64,000 nucleotides of DNA from Vesta saturnalis (Eukaryota; Arthropoda; Insecta; Coleoptera; Lampyridae). A program made the translations under genes and the position numbers. The notes beneath the pieces were generated by a model. The model searched no databases. It had not been told where the DNA came from and saw nothing but the letters and a program-made list of their open reading frames with translations. Where the stretch lies: assembly GCA_036346205.1 (NCBI GenBank), contig JARFJB010001987.1, positions 4,586,501 through 4,650,500 of the forward strand. The letters are read 5' to 3'. Shown here piece after piece: positions 32,340-45,099 of this stretch (position 1 is its first letter; each line of letters starts with the position of its first letter).

Positions 32340-33490
32340 CTTTATTTCAGGACTCGTCAGCTTATTGTGTACGCCCTGGTTGTCTCACACCCCGTCTGTA
32401 AAGTTGAGTTCCTGTAGCATTTCACTCAAGCCTCACACTGCAAGTGTTCTGAAGTCTTCCGGTTCTATTTGTGGATACCCGAAAATGGACGGAATGTACA
32501 TAATGGTTTCAAGTTCTTCACTGCAGAATCTACAAGTGAGGTCACCTGTTGGTTTTCATATTCTTTCAAGGTGTACTTTAACAGTCGTTTGTCCTGTTAG
32601 CGCTCCCGTTAGAGTTCTACGATTCAGTCCACTTGACCTAAGTAATTCTGAAGCTCTCTTTGAGCAAGGACTATCTATGAAGGCCTTTCTGTGTGGTCTA
32701 TTAATCCAGTAGTTCGTGTGCTGTTCCAGTATCCATTCCTCGATTATCTGCGGCCAGCATTACGTGTTACTCCTAGAGCATGTTTTAGTCCGTAGAACGG
32801 TCTTAGTGCCCCGGTCTAGCAAGTGCGCCTGCTTCTTCGTTTCCTCCGATGTCCCAATGACCTGGAACTCATTGTACGGTGACGTTGTTACGTCCCGACG
32901 CGTTATTGACTTCTTCGTAGCATTGATAGCTCGATAGAGCTTTTAAGGCTGCCTGGCTGTCTGATAGTATCAAGATGCACCTATGTACAGCGCATTCTTT
33001 TATATTCCCGCGTATATCTCCGTTTGAAATAAGGTAGCGTATTTTCCTAGCGAGATTGTGATTCTCTCGGTTGAAGTTGCGCAGTACACACCCCCTCCAA
33101 CAACTTTGTCGGTTTTGACCTGTCAGTGTATCAGACCAGTCTCCTAGCAAGAAATTCCTGGCTTTGCCTGCACCCAATTGCTGTTAGTTATCCTGGAGAT
33201 TGTGGTTTTCAAATTAGTTGGTGCCATGTGGTTTGCTCCCATTTCTATTATGGAACCCCAATGTTTTCAAGTAACTTCCATTGCAGCGGTAGGCGTTGAT
33301 CTCATTGCCTCCGTAATTCCTGAAAGTCTCTGTACCTTGCAAGTTCTAATTTTGTTGTTTCCTAACTAATCTGATGTATAGCCAATGTGCCACTTGCTTT
33401 CAGTCCCCACATTTTATCATAAGTGCATATAATCGTCGCAAGTACGATATCTGCCTTTTTGATGACTTATTGTCTGGTCGGCGGGGAAGT
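32340..33490 (-). pseudogene. Non-LTR retrotransposon relic with RNase H domain (R1/jockey-like group)
   Basis: Minus-strand reading, with many frameshifts, shows a segment like VQRLSGITEAMRSTPTAAME (about 33345-33285), the conserved box after the reverse transcriptase in RNase H-bearing insect non-LTR elements. It is followed by a GGGVY.AQLQPRESQS-like stretch (about 33095-33045) and ILILSDSQAALKALSSYQ (about 32985-32930), which carries the RNase H SDSQAALKAL motif. Further along are KRASELLRSSGLNRRTLTGA (about 32670-32610), then LTCRFCSEELET (about 32540-32505), the end region with CxxC. The order matches the 3' half of the ORF2 of such elements. Reverse transcriptase and endonuclease are missing or unreadable. 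No 3' tail is seen. Confidence 0.75.
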
Positions 33491-33609
33491 GATCTATCTT
33501 TATTTTATCGTTAGTACTATACATTTTGTTCCCCCGCTTCCTTTTACACCCAATCGAAAAATGTCCGTTCACCACATGCAGTTAAATGCCTCATATTCTA
33601 GATTATAAT

Positions 33610-34810
33610 ATGGTTTTTTATTTGTTCCTGTAGTGTTCTGTTTATTGAACTTTCTGTTGGAACCTGTTGATTCCTTCCCCAAACCAGACAGTCTACTGTT
33701 ATTCTTTTTAGACAATAGTACTATCTAGTGCTTTGACCACGGACCTTCGTAGCTTGTCTCAAACTAAAGAACAATACTTCAACTTCAAATTGTTTCTGCT
33801 ATGTTAGTTTAACATATTTGAAAGCCAGTTATGGTAACTAAATAGTATCTGGGCAAAGATTAGTAAGAACTTTAATACATTAAATATTATTAAACCGCTT
33901 TTCTTCCTTTCGTAAAAAACGTTACGCATAAAATAGAAAAAATATTATTTGGTCATAGTCTGTTTTCAAACTTACAGGAAAAGTTAAAGAACATTTAAGA
34001 TTACTTAAAGATGTTTCAAATCCTTTGTTAACTTTCAGGGGACATAACATCTTGTCTCGTTATTACGTTCGCTTACAACGAGAAGCTATTGAGATATACA
34101 AATAACGTCAACAAGCAAGCATCTTGAAATTAAAAAAAAAGCAAAACAGTGTCGTAATTTGATGGTTAATGTTTTTTGATGTGCTTTCCCAGACTTTGAA
34201 GTAAATTCCTTACCAATGAAATGCTTAGTCATAACAGCACTGCAATGATTTAATATATACTATCAAAATTAAAATAAGATTAAAAGTATACATTCTATTA
34301 TCATTGTATCGTAACAATTACAGTTTTTAAGTAGCAACGAAAATCTTTTCTTTGTCAGGTTTGTTATGATTTTCCTAGACCTCTAATTGATATGTTGTGA
34401 ACTATCGTATGATTTTTTTAAATTTTTCTTTATACTGGCATTGTAATGTGTTAAAATTTGCTTTTTGATTGTGGAGTTGTTCAATGCTAGAGGATGTTCT
34501 TATTTACGATTTTCAATGCGGTTTAATGTTTTAATTTATTCAAGTTCTACCTAATCTAGATTCCATTGTTAGGTATATAATATGTTTAAATTATAAAGCA
34601 TTCTATTTAAGTGCGTTTTCATATTTTATGAACTTGTCATTACTACTGACAACGATAACTGTATTTGTTATTCAAACGTCTTAAATTTTGTAGAGTTTAT
34701 CCTAAAATACACGATTTAAAATCCAAAAAGGTAAGTATTTATAACTATGAGCTTAAATCGTGAAAGTCTACATTTTCGTATTTGTACTTTTTGTTCACAA
34801 CTAATAGTGT
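33610..34810. other. Spacer, nothing recognised
   Basis: AT-rich sequence without supportable genes. Some sequence at 33490-33610 may be the eroded upstream part of the non-LTR relic. Confidence 0.4.
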
Positions 34811-35049
34811 TTTGTTCTTTATAGTGGCGGGGCATCTGTGAATACGCAATCGGTACAAGAATTTGTGGTTGTTCGACATCAACATGATGTAAAATGTGTG
34901 ATTGGTACAGAAAATGTCGATAAAGGGATCCCAAAGGTCAACATCCCGTGAAAGTGGTTCTAATGCGGTACACGATACGAAATATCTATCGTTGCTACCG
35001 TTGACAAAGTCGTGCTAAAAATCAGGTTTGGTCAATTTTGCCCACGTAT

Positions 35050-35400
35050 GGTGATCTCAACAACCACACCTTTATAGAAGACGGTGTCCCGTCTAATTCG
35101 CAATTACTGCACACGAATGGATTGATAATCATTTTCTGGGACGTTGGTTGGTTCGCCACGATCCATTGACTAGCTAGCATGGAGCTCTGACCGTCACCAT
35201 TCGAATTCTCTTTGTGAAGATGGACAAAGGAGGAAGTTTATTGCACCAAGCCACGATATAACAGATTGGATGTTCTCACAAACGTACTATAAGAGTTTCT
35301 GTTAAAGTCGGTTCAGAATATTCCCAAAAGGTTAAAAAATTGGTTAAAAATGCTGGAGCTAATGTGGAATGTTCCACATGAAAACGATTTGTAGCATTTT
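35050..35400 (+). pseudogene. Scrap of a DDxD (mariner-like) transposase
   Basis: Plus-strand reading gives FIEDGVPSNSQLLHTNGLI (about 35070-35125), which resembles the second-Asp box FQQDGAPPH and what follows. Then come GWFATIH, a region in the place of SPDLTPLDFFLWG, EEVYCTKPRYNRLDVLTNVL (about 35230-35290) and VQNIPKRLKNWLKMLE. The order fits the C-terminal third of a DD41D-type transposase, but it is strongly eroded, with stops and base changes. No inverted repeats are recognised. Confidence 0.45.
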
Positions 35401-35409
35401 TCTGTTCAT

Positions 35410-38400
35410 GATCAACGTTGTTTTACTACGACAGACTATGGAAACATGCAATTTTCAATACTCACTTGCTTATCGTCCACCCGGAATAAAAATGATGTAC
35501 AAATGTTCGGAAGGCGCACACCTTCCGTTAATTTAATTGAAATTATAGTAAAAATTTTGACAGTTTTGTTGTGTGGAAGGTTTTAACAGATAAATTAAAT
35601 GTTTTTTGCCGAATAATTAGAAATAACCTTTAGTTTGAGGCCGTTTACAATTTGGTTAAGTTAAGTGATTAAGCATAAATTGGCTCTCCATGGGTTTGTG
35701 CATGCGATTAAACAAATCAGTTGGAGTTTCTTCAAATCCGTTTTTATCAACCAAACATGTGCACATCCTATTTCTATCAACGAAATTTTTAATTGACAAT
35801 ACGGGTATCATGGAGCTTACAAATATGAATTTCATTGACCTTGGCACATGACTCATTCTTCACAAATTGAGGCTAAGGCCACTGCCTATATCATCGAATA
35901 CAGGATAAACGACTACCCTAATTCTTAAACAGTATTTTAGATAAATGGTAGCATACCAGCTAAAGCTGTACATGCACTACCTATTTTGACCTCAGTCGGG
36001 CAATCTCTATTGCGTAAAAGCCAACTCTTTTATGTCGAGTTTCACGCTCATTGTTGGGTAGGACACCATGCCTAAAACTTAACAAGAAGCACGAACAATT
36101 ACACATTTTGTGGAACAAAATTCTCCGCTTGTGTTCTACTTTCGACCTTTTTGCAGCTTCTGTACTGTGTTACTTCAAACTACGTGGCGCCTCGGCTACC
36201 TACGTGTTGCATGATCACACTACCCACGCATCCAGTGCACTGATGAGCTAGACGATTCTCTTTCTTTATTTGACTTGTAACGAATGCCGGACGTATGTTT
36301 AACTGTCACTTTGAATACGTTACAAACTAAGCCCTTAAACCTATTTAATTGAAGCTAATTCACGTTAATTTGCCTATACCATGCAATAACCATAGCGAAC
36401 GTACGATATTGCTTTCTACTGTATGTAACAGGGCCTATTTTGTATCTGTGGCTCTCACAATATCGTAGAACGATTGTTATCATCTGTAGAGGACTAGTAT
36501 ATATGTTGGTAATAATAAGCCTTTTCAGTAGTAATAGTAGGCGCCATAAACTTTATAAAATACAACTCTGAACTTCAAAAAAGGGAGTAAAGAGAGAAGG
36601 GAGTTTAAAGAGAAACTTTCAATTAGCACATATACAAAGATACAAATAAATCAAAACGAGAAATTAAGTATCCAGTAAATAATAATTTTGAGTTATCCAA
36701 ACTATTGTTTTATCGAATCCTATCACGGATATTACTTTACAAAACGAGGCATCAAAAATAGATTACCGAAATTTTAATTCGGCAGAAAGCAGTAACGCAT
36801 TAAAGTAATTCGTTATTTCTAAACGCTATTGTTTACTCACCACCATAATTGTAAGTAAAACGAAAAAATGTAGACCATTGAGCTCAAGGGTGTAAACACT
36901 AGATAGATAGACACAATTACAATAGAATTTACATTAAAGCTCTTTATACATAATTTCAACTGAAGTTGAGACACCAAAGACGGTACAAGACTCACTGTCA
37001 TATTTTGCCAATGTAAACTGCCAGTTAAAGCAAATCAGTAAACAATGGCTAACAGTTATTATATACACTTTACACACATTTATGAATAGAGAATATCTAA
37101 GTAAACTTTGTAAGAAATTCTTTAAAATTTTCTTTAACGTACAAAATTAATAATCAAATAAGTCAATAAAATCACTACATTCAATAACACAGTTTCTACT
37201 TTTGCAGATTATACAATTAATCGTAAATTTATTACCTCGACAACCAAATAAAAGGAATATAATTGAGACTAACCTGTTTCCATGTCCCCAAAGATACAGA
37301 TGTCAGCCAAAGGTATATCGCTAGTGTGTAGATGATGGTATTAACAGTTACAGTAAGTAATCTTGAGCGTTGGCAGAAGGTAATTATGTAGTTTCAGTAA
37401 AAATCGTAGGAGTTATTTTTCGAAGTAACTAGAGAACAGTATAACCATGATGTTGATATCATCATTGTACAGAAAATAGTACAGAGAAGTTCAGAAAAAA
37501 GTCCTGAAGCAATTTCAGACATATGATTGATGAGTAACTAAACAAAAATGTGAAATAAATTTATTCACCACTTGGTACATATATGTCACGAAGGTTTCTC
37601 CTAGACAATAGAAACATTGCGTTGCATTGTATCTCAATTAATTTGGGTCGTTTATTCAAAATTAAGCATAGACACTTCCATGCAGGTATTTTTCAATTCA
37701 CCAGTTAGATTTTAATTATTAGCGCTACACGTCGCAACTTTTTTTTGAAATTTATATAATTAAGTCCTTAAATCAATTTTAATGTGGAATAAGTAAATAA
37801 AAATAAACCAGGATGAGTTAACCAATTATTTATACCCACAAAGTAGAAAATTACAATTTAATTAGAGTCAATGGCGCAACATAGGGGTTTTACTTAGGGT
37901 AACGTTATTATGTATATTTGCCCAAAATTTACTAGAAAACTGTGAATGTGGACTAAAATACGTGAAATCAAATTACGCACATCACAAGAATACCTTCGCT
38001 TATATCTGAAAGTTTACACCTGACTCATTGCGATCACCTCCCACATTTTAGACCCCCACATATAGAAGCCTATTTTCATCATGCAGTAAAAATTTCATTT
38101 TCCTCACTTGAGTAATACATTTTTGTTGCAAACTTAGCAGGATTTAAAAATTATAACTTAAACATGTGAGCTTTTCTTTGTTTAAATTTTAGATACATTT
38201 GTTTGAAACTTTTACAAACATTGTATATCAACTTTGAATTAGGAAGGATTTAATTAATTGATTACAGCTGTAAAACACTTTCACTAGCACATTTTAATCT
38301 TAGACTGTTGTAATGTTTTACACTAAAAGCACAATTAGCTTCATTAATTTATTACACCTATTATTCTTCAAACTCTTTATCTTTAAATAGACATTTAATT

Positions 38401-39390
38401 AAATTTAATTGTTTTAACAACCGTGTTATATTACATACTAATATACAAACTGAAAGGTAAATTTTATGAAAAGTTTTAAAAGAGTTTTCTGTACTTGAAG
38501 CTACGAGTAAGATTATCTGAACATGACATGTTTTCAGAGGTTGATACATCAAAGATATATCGCACGGGAAACTTGCCTAATTAGTTTTGTACTAAAATTA
38601 ACATCATTTACTGTTCTGTTAATTGCCTTTAAGTACACTAATTCTATAACATGTTAAACATGTTCATATTGGTATACATTTTGGTTATTAGTAGTTTGTA
38701 TTTCTGCTTAAGGTAAATAATTGTACAATATTGTGAATTATACGACATTCAGAAGGTAGTAACTGACACTTGCCGTTCTTAGATTAACTGATAAAATTTC
38801 ACATTACTCGAGGGTATAACTAGCAAAATCAGTTTCTCAAGAGTTAATTGTCAATATGTATACAATATGTAAATAATGTGCATGATTCACTACGCAATGG
38901 GTTCTAGTAATAAAAAATACTAGGTTCAAGAGTTCAAAGAGCCTTCTCTTGTACTGGTACTAGTAAAGAAAACTAGTACTTTCCATAAGTCCCTTATCTT
39001 ATTCGGTAAGTATAAGTAATAATGAGCTAATCTATTTTTTGTGATAGAAACGTTATTATATAAACGTCATAAAATAGTTTGGCATAGGTTATCTACCTCG
39101 AATCTACAGATTAACATATAAAACTTTATAGATGAACATACATACAAGTGACCGCTAAATAGACATTACATCATTTTCGCATAATACCGTATGGAAAATT
39201 TTGAACAAAGGTAAAAATTTATGGACCTTAGATTTGTTTAGTTGAAATAAACACGGGATTTTCGATCTTGTACAATTTTTTTTAATATCAGGATACGTAT
39301 CTTGAAGATGGCAAGTGGGATCTTGCCAAAACGTCGAACTAACCAACGCAGATCAGTACCCGGAACATTGATTTAATACATGGAGCTCAA
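35410..39390. other. Long AT-rich region with only one weak exon candidate
   Basis: No transposon or gene motif is convincing apart from the weak candidate at 37274-37361. A segment near 39306-39340 (GAAGATGGCAAG...CTTGCCAAAACGTCG) forms a short hairpin of a type I associate with Penelope-like element ends, but no pol sequence accompanies it. Confidence 0.35.
37274..37361 (-). CDS. Speculative internal exon encoding a hydrophobic segment
   Basis: On the minus strand a possible acceptor (CCAACGCTCAAG) precedes 88 bases open in one frame, ending at a good donor (GAAACAG|GTTAGT at 37273). The peptide LLTVTVNTIIYTLAIYLWLT is hydrophobic, like a membrane segment, followed by SVSLGTWKQ. One exon of this size can arise by chance in AT-rich DNA, and the plus strand also has a donor-like GTAAGT here. 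Product unknown. Confidence 0.15.
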
Positions 39391-39398
39391 AATTCAAC

Positions 39399-39403
<5 letters not shown>

Positions 39404-39476
<73 letters not shown>
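39404..39476. repeat. (AT)n microsatellite
   Basis: About 36 uninterrupted AT units. It directly precedes the left end of el4. Confidence 0.98.
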
Positions 39477-39477
<1 letters not shown>

Positions 39478-39480
<3 letters not shown>

Positions 39481-41065
39481 AGTGCGTCGAAGTACGGTAA
39501 TTAGAGTTAAATCAATTTCTAAAATGGTACATCATTTTACAAACCTACTCTTTATTAAATAAGTTCGTAAATAATTTTACAAAAACTAGAATTCACAACT
39601 TTCATTAACTTAGATCGTGAAAACTATTAAAGGTTTGCTCTATTCTTAGAATTAGTTCTTGCCTTGTATCAACTGATGTCGAATAAACGCGGTTTTTCAA
39701 ATAACCCCACACAAAGAAGTCGATGGGGGTGAAGTCATGGGAACGTGGTAGCCAGGGTCTGGCTCCTAATCGTCCAATCCACCGTGCTGGATAATTATCA
39801 TTTAAGCGCTCACGATTTACAAGCGCGAAATGCGCGGGAGCCCCGTCCGTTTGAAACCAGATTTCGTTTCTAAAATTTAGGGGAATATCTTCTAGATATT
39901 CAAATAACTCATTTCGCAAGAAATCATTAAATAATTGTCCATCTAGGCGTGGTGGTAACATATGGGGCTCATGTATTACACCACACCAAACATTAACAGA
40001 AGATTCGTGTTAAAATGCTATGGTACGTACAACACGTGGATTCTCATGGCGTCAGATACATAAATTGTGGTAATTTACTGAGCCGCGTCGTGTAAATGTA
40101 GCTTCCATAAATTTTATTTGAAAGGTTCTCATCTTCCACTACTTTGCGTAAAACCAATTACAAAAACTATCGCGTTAATCAGCATCACCAGGTTGCAAGT
40201 TTTGAACTGACTGCATCTGAAATGGTTTCATGTGATTTTGCCTCAAAACGCGATGAACCTTATTTTTAGAAACAAAAACGGCGTTGCCTTGTAAATGGTG
40301 AGCTGCTCTTCGAAAGCTTAATGTTCTATTGCCAAACTTATTTAAAATCACGTTTCGATGTCGTTCATTTCTCCTACCTTCATTTTTCGGATTCTTTTTG
40401 AGTCCGAAGTTCCTGAACATTAAATGTGTTTTAATGAAGACTTGTTTGCAAGGTAATCTTCTATTTGGAAATCTTCGTTGGTATTCCCGTACTGCTGCAT
40501 TTGCATTTCCATTACATATACCATAAATGAAGTGAATATCAACAAACTCAAAGTTACTGAATAACATAATTTTCAAATTTATAGTCAGACTGATAATTAT
40601 CTTTTTCGTACAAACTGTAAGTATATGAAGTTTATTTATAATAATTTATTTCTAAAAACTCATCTGTCATACTTTAAAAACAAAAACTGTTCAATTGTCC
40701 TAAAAATGCAATCATGGCATACCAAGATTCGACAGTAGAGAAATGATGGTCAATACAGTACACGTTGTTCAGAAATTACTCAACGGGAATGCAAGAAATA
40801 AATATCGTAAACCTACATATTAGATTAAAAACAATTTTAAAAAAGTTGGAGGAGCTCATTTTGAGAAATTATTGTAAACTTTAAGGACCACATTAAAATT
40901 TTTTATTCTTAATGAACACAATAATTTAATAGTGCTCTGTAAAATTTTTCACGATCTGAGGTAATAAAAGTTATTTACGAACTTAGTTAATAAAGAGTAG
41001 TGTTGTAAAATGATGTACCATTTTAGAAATTGAATTAACTTTAATTACCGTTTTACAAGTTTTGC
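39478..41065 (-). mobile_element. el4: DD41D mariner-like element next to (AT)n
   Basis: Inverted repeats of about 90 bp: ACGGTAATTAGAGTTAA, ATTTCTAAAATGGTACATCA and TTTTACAAACCTACTCTTTA at the left are mirrored at 40965-41060. The left tip reads ATTAGTGCGTCGAAGTACG and resembles ATTAGTGTGTCGAAGCACG at 41509, the tip of the palindrome to the right. The extreme ends are blurred: the left abuts the microsatellite and the right has decayed. A minus-strand transposase fills the interior. Confidence 0.8.
39605..40576 (-). pseudogene. el4 transposase, DD41D type
   Basis: From ATG at 40576: a helix-turn-helix region FIYGICNGNANAAVREYQRR and FPNRRLPCKQVF, then HRVLRQNHMKPFQMQSVQNL and QPGDAD followed by a stop (40175). 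Next, with stops, comes EATFTRRGSVNYHN (about 40105-40065), where the usual WTDE is replaced by FME, so the first catalytic Asp is gone. VNVWCGVIHEPHMLP follows, then FQTDGAPAHFALVN (second Asp, about 39860-39820) and SHDFTPIDFFVWGYLK (third Asp, about 39745-39700), with 41 residues between. It ends near 39605, shorter at the C-terminus than el2. Intron absence is possible here: the two domains are joined without an obvious splice site. Confidence 0.85.
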
Positions 41066-41421
41066 CACTGAAATTGACATTAATTGAAATTTTAGCAATT
41101 TGGCCATGCATGAAAATAATTTTTATTTTTTTACGCGAAAAAGGTACGTCATACGGAAAAAGTCAAGGGATCAAATTTACTCTCAATTAAATCGAGATTT
41201 CTCAAATAATTTTTATTTTCAGAAAACGCAGTAGCGTGCCATGTTTTCCTTCAATAATGTTCAGTTCAAATACCGTACGGACGCCACTGGTAGACATTTT
41301 AAAAAATCTTTCTCGAAATATGTGTATTAAATGTTATAGAGATATGAGAGTCATGTGAAAGATATGATAAAAAATTAGTAAACAATTCACCTCTTACATT
41401 TTGTCAGAGAGGTTAGGAAAC

Positions 41422-41424
<3 letters not shown>

Positions 41425-41477
<53 letters not shown>

Positions 41478-41493
41478 GTGTGTGTGTGTGTGT
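41425..41493. repeat. (AT)n then (TG)n microsatellite
   Basis: An AT run (about 41425-41471) followed by a TG run (41474-41492), directly next to TACAGGGTGCGGC, the left tip of a palindromic element. Confidence 0.97.
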
Positions 41494-41494
41494 A

Positions 41495-42430
41495 TACAGG
41501 GTGCGGCATTAGTGTGTCGAAGCACGATATACCCGTTATTAAAGGAGATATCAAAAAAAGTTATTTACAAAACTCAAACTTTATAAAATTGTTTTCGCAT
41601 TTACAGGTTGTTACATATTACCAGGATGAACCAAACATACTTTTTTTAAATGGGACACTCTATATATTATTTCAAATTTATATTAAGCTCATATTCCCTA
41701 CCCTTCCAATATAGGGTTTCATTACATTATACAGGGTATTTCAAAAGTTATGGTCAATTGTACACGAATATTATTCTCATTTCAACGTCCTGTATGCCCT
41801 AGACAGAACAACCTAACAATAATTCTTTCCAGGCATGACTTTTTGACATTGGTACAGTGTTACGAGAAAGTACTATTTCTTTATTATTGAATATAGAGTA
41901 TTTATTTTAATAGCTCAGAAATTAACGATTTTAGCTACAGGTAGTGAGTGCTTAATAAAAATGAAAGAACAGAATGTGTATTTTCACTTTTTAAAATAAA
42001 ATACAGGGCGATTCATTTGAAAAAATTGAAGAAATCATTTTTGGCTCTCTCTATATTCAATTGGTGCAATAATAAAGAAATAGCACTTGCTCGTAACACT
42101 CTACCAATGTCAAAAAGTTACACCTAGAAAAAATTATTGTTAGGTTGTTCTGTCTAGGGTATACAGGGCGTTGAAATGAGAATGATTTTCGCGTACAATT
42201 GACCATAACTTTTCAAATACCCTCTATAACGTTATAAAACCCCATATTGGAAGTATGAGGGAGATGAGCTGAATCTAAATTTGAAATAATATATACCGTG
42301 TCCCATTTAAAAAGAAGTATGTTTGGTTTACCCTGTAAATACGAAAAGAATTTTATAATGTGAAGTTTGAAGTTGTATATAATTTTCGTAAATAACTTTT
42401 TTTGATATCTCCTTAAAAATGCCAAGACAC
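41495..42430. mobile_element. Palindromic non-autonomous element (P2)
   Basis: Arms at about 41537-41890 and 42065-42425 are inverted copies. Examples: AGGAGATATCAAAAAAAGTT at left against AACTTTTTTTGATATCTCCT at right, GGTCAATTGTAC, ACAGAACAACCTAACAATAA and AAGAAATAG(C/T)ACTT near the centre. The spacer is about 180 bp. Outside and inside the arms TACAGGG-type boxes recur (41495, 41731, 42003, 42162). No transposase. The left tip shares ATTAGTG(T/C)GTCGAAG(C/T)ACG with el4, suggesting it could be mobilised by an el4-type transposase. Confidence 0.78.
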
Positions 42431-42889
42431 AAAAAACCAAAAAAGTAAAAAATCCCTTCATCAACTAGAAAAGAGGTGACGATCTTGAAATCGATTCCTC
42501 TGTTTGGAAGCTGCCATGTCACAGATAGATACACATATACACATGTTAAACTTATAACACCTTTTTGTTTGCGTCGGGGGTTAAAAATTCATGGTCCTAA
42601 TTAAAAAAAATGCTAGTTCTGGTGTAAAAATAGATGCTTCTCCAATATCGCTAAGTACATAATTCTTTATTTGCTTATTTATAAAAATATTGCAAAAATT
42701 GTATACACTATTTACTATTTATAATTGTCTATCTACTGTCGCTCCATTCATTACTACACCTGCAGTGTCTTTCTCCGTCTTGTCTCCTCTCCCCTTAACT
42801 GCCTTCTTCTTTTCCATATTTTTTGCATCCAATTCACCCCCCCCCCAGTACCTCCTCTGCCGTCCCATCTTCTTACTTTAACTCCCTGC

Positions 42890-44258
42890 ATTTTTCAACA
42901 TATTGATCGTCTCCATCTCTTCCCCACACAACCTACATTTAATGTCTTCGTCCCTTCTCCAACATTTATTCCCTCTTTCTTCGTTTCTACACTTAAATCT
43001 CGCTATCATCTTGTTTCTTTCCTACCTCCCTTCCCCATTTAGATATTCCGGTATCCCTTCTCTCTTAATATTTCTGTAATTTATATTATGTCTTCCTTCT
43101 TTCACCTTCATCCGTCTTTCCTGCTTTTGGACATCCCTATCCCTTCTAATTATGTCCTCTCTCACACTCACTTCTTTCCTTATTAGTCTCTCCACTTCTT
43201 CTTTTGCAAACCCATTCCTTTTGTAATAATCTCTTCTGGTTTCCTGTCCATATTTTATTCTTCCCTCTTTTACTTCCTTACAGCATTCTTGTAGTACCTT
43301 GCACTTCGATCTTCTGCCCATTTTCTCCGCGGGCTTTATTGCTCTCTTTCCCGCATCAACCCTTATCGCTGATGATGTATCCGGGTGTTTCTCTTTCCAC
43401 TCCTAGTACCCACTTCCAGTATTTTTCTTGCTATCTCTTTATACTCTTTCCAACACCACAGGTTTTACTAGTTTTTTAAATAATTTCCTTTTCTTTAAGT
43501 CCATTACGAACAGTATTTCTCCTACACTCCACACTTGCCCTAATAATTTATTTCCTTTTCTCACTCGTCCTTTTATATGCTCCCCATCTTCATTGTCTTC
43601 TCTCACCGTGCATCCCAAGCTGGTGAATTCCTTTACCTGCTGTATCTCATCTTTCCTCCATTTCCACTTCTCCTTTTTCCTTTTTCCTCCCCCTTTTCTC
43701 AATACCATTACCTTAACCTTGTTCCCATTTATTTCCAAATCTTTTCTTTTCAAATATCTGGCCATTGCTTTTAGCATCCCCTTCATTTCTTTTTCTCCCT
43801 TCGCTATTAGCACTATGCCAGCGACCACACTTTCTGTTCCCCACCACCACGCCTCCTTATTGTTGCCCCCTTAATGTTTCCTGTATATAGTCCTTCCTTG
43901 TTACAAATCCTTCACTTGATTCCCCATTCCCCTCGTTTCTTCCATCCTTTCTATTAGTCTCTTGTTTATCTTCTTTTTCTCAAGTATTCCCCAGATTTTG
44001 CCTTTTACCTACAAATGCAGCTACTTGGTCAACAAATACCGATACCATTTTCCCCCTTTTCTTTTATAATTTCTTATTTGCCATGTGTTTCAGTATGTAT
44101 ACATTATCTATTGTACTTCTTCCTTTCCTAAATCCTGCCTGTCCATCTGGTATCAGATTCTTTTCTTCTGTTTCCTTCTTCAACCCTTATTCCAGTACAG
44201 TCGCGTATATTTTGTATGCCGTGGTTAGTGGTGTGATTTCTCTTTAATTTGTCACTTG

Positions 44259-44308
<50 letters not shown>

Positions 44309-45090
44309 TTCTCTCCCTCTAGAGCAATTCTTCCCCTCACCTTACTTTATTTATTATTTCCGTCATCCTTTTTGCTACCTTTTCTACATATACCCACTTG
44401 TATCCCGTCTTCTCTTACCGATTTTGTTTTCACCCTCTGTATTGCCTCTATTACTTCCCCTTTTTTATTCTTCTCCCTTCCCATGTGTTCTTCTTACTTT
44501 GTCTTCCTTCTCCTTCCTGTATATTCTCCCTCTCCGGTACGTTTCTGAAATATCCCTCCCATTAGTTTATTTGTTTTCCCGTTTGTGTCCATCTTCTCCT
44601 CTTTTCTTTCTTTAGATATTTCCAAACGTCCTCTTCACTTTTTGTATTCTTCTGTTGTTCATTTTCCTTTTTGTTTTCTTCCTTTAGGACTTCCGCATAT
44701 TTTCTTGTATTTCTGTACTGCTTCTTTATATTCCTTTTTTCCTGCTTTTCCTGTCTTCCACTGTCTTAGTGTTCTTCTTGCCTGCGTGTTGGCCTCCTTG
44801 CATTCTCTGTACCACCATTGTTTCTAACCCGTTTTCCCTCCCTTCCATCTTCTAAACTTGACTTTCTCCGTTGCTTCCTCCATTGTCTTTCACTTCTTTC
44901 ACACTTTCTTGTATTCCTTTCCTTCCGATCTTATTTTCCCCATTTTCTCTTTATACTCTCTTCTGTCCATACCTTCTTGGTTGAGAATTCCTCTACTTTT
45001 CTCATCTCCTCTCCTTCTCTTCCTTCCATTATCATTTCCTAGGGCTGATGATCCGATTCGATCGTCTCCCCTACCCTAAATGCCTTCACC
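42890..45090 (-). pseudogene. Decayed non-LTR retrotransposon of a second family, reverse transcriptase region
   Basis: Minus-strand frames show a linker rich in Lys/Glu (about 45000-44600), then QAGFRKGRSTIDNVYILKHM (about 44140-44080) and KMVSVFVDQ (about 44060-44030, the place of the first catalytic Asp). VLIAKGEKEMKGMLKAMARY (about 43815-43755) follows the FADD/YADD position; LEINGNKVKVMVLRKGG and FTSLGCTVREDNE come next, typical of the reverse transcriptase palm-to-thumb order (YLG box). The remainder (43321-43022) is a charged tail. Frameshifts, deletions and an embedded (AT)n tract at 44258-44306 break it. The strong C+T bias of the plus strand here reflects the Lys/Glu/Arg-rich protein on the other strand. 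Clade not assigned. Confidence 0.72.
44258..44306. repeat. (AT)n microsatellite inside the non-LTR relic
   Basis: About 24 AT units interrupting the coding remnant between the linker and the reverse transcriptase. Confidence 0.97.
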
Positions 45091-45099
45091 TTTTCTTTC

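Noticed and set aside
36051..36251. A 66-codon frame with mixed composition
   Set aside because: No family resemblance, no exon signals, and the other frames are equally plausible; left out for lack of support.
39404..39562. Open frames through the (AT)n tract encoding Ile-Tyr repeats
   Set aside because: Microsatellite translations only; the same holds at 41401-41586 and 44128-44340.
42690..45079. Many long plus-strand frames rich in Ser, Phe, Leu and Pro
   Set aside because: They are antisense shadows of a Lys/Glu-rich retrotransposon remnant on the minus strand.
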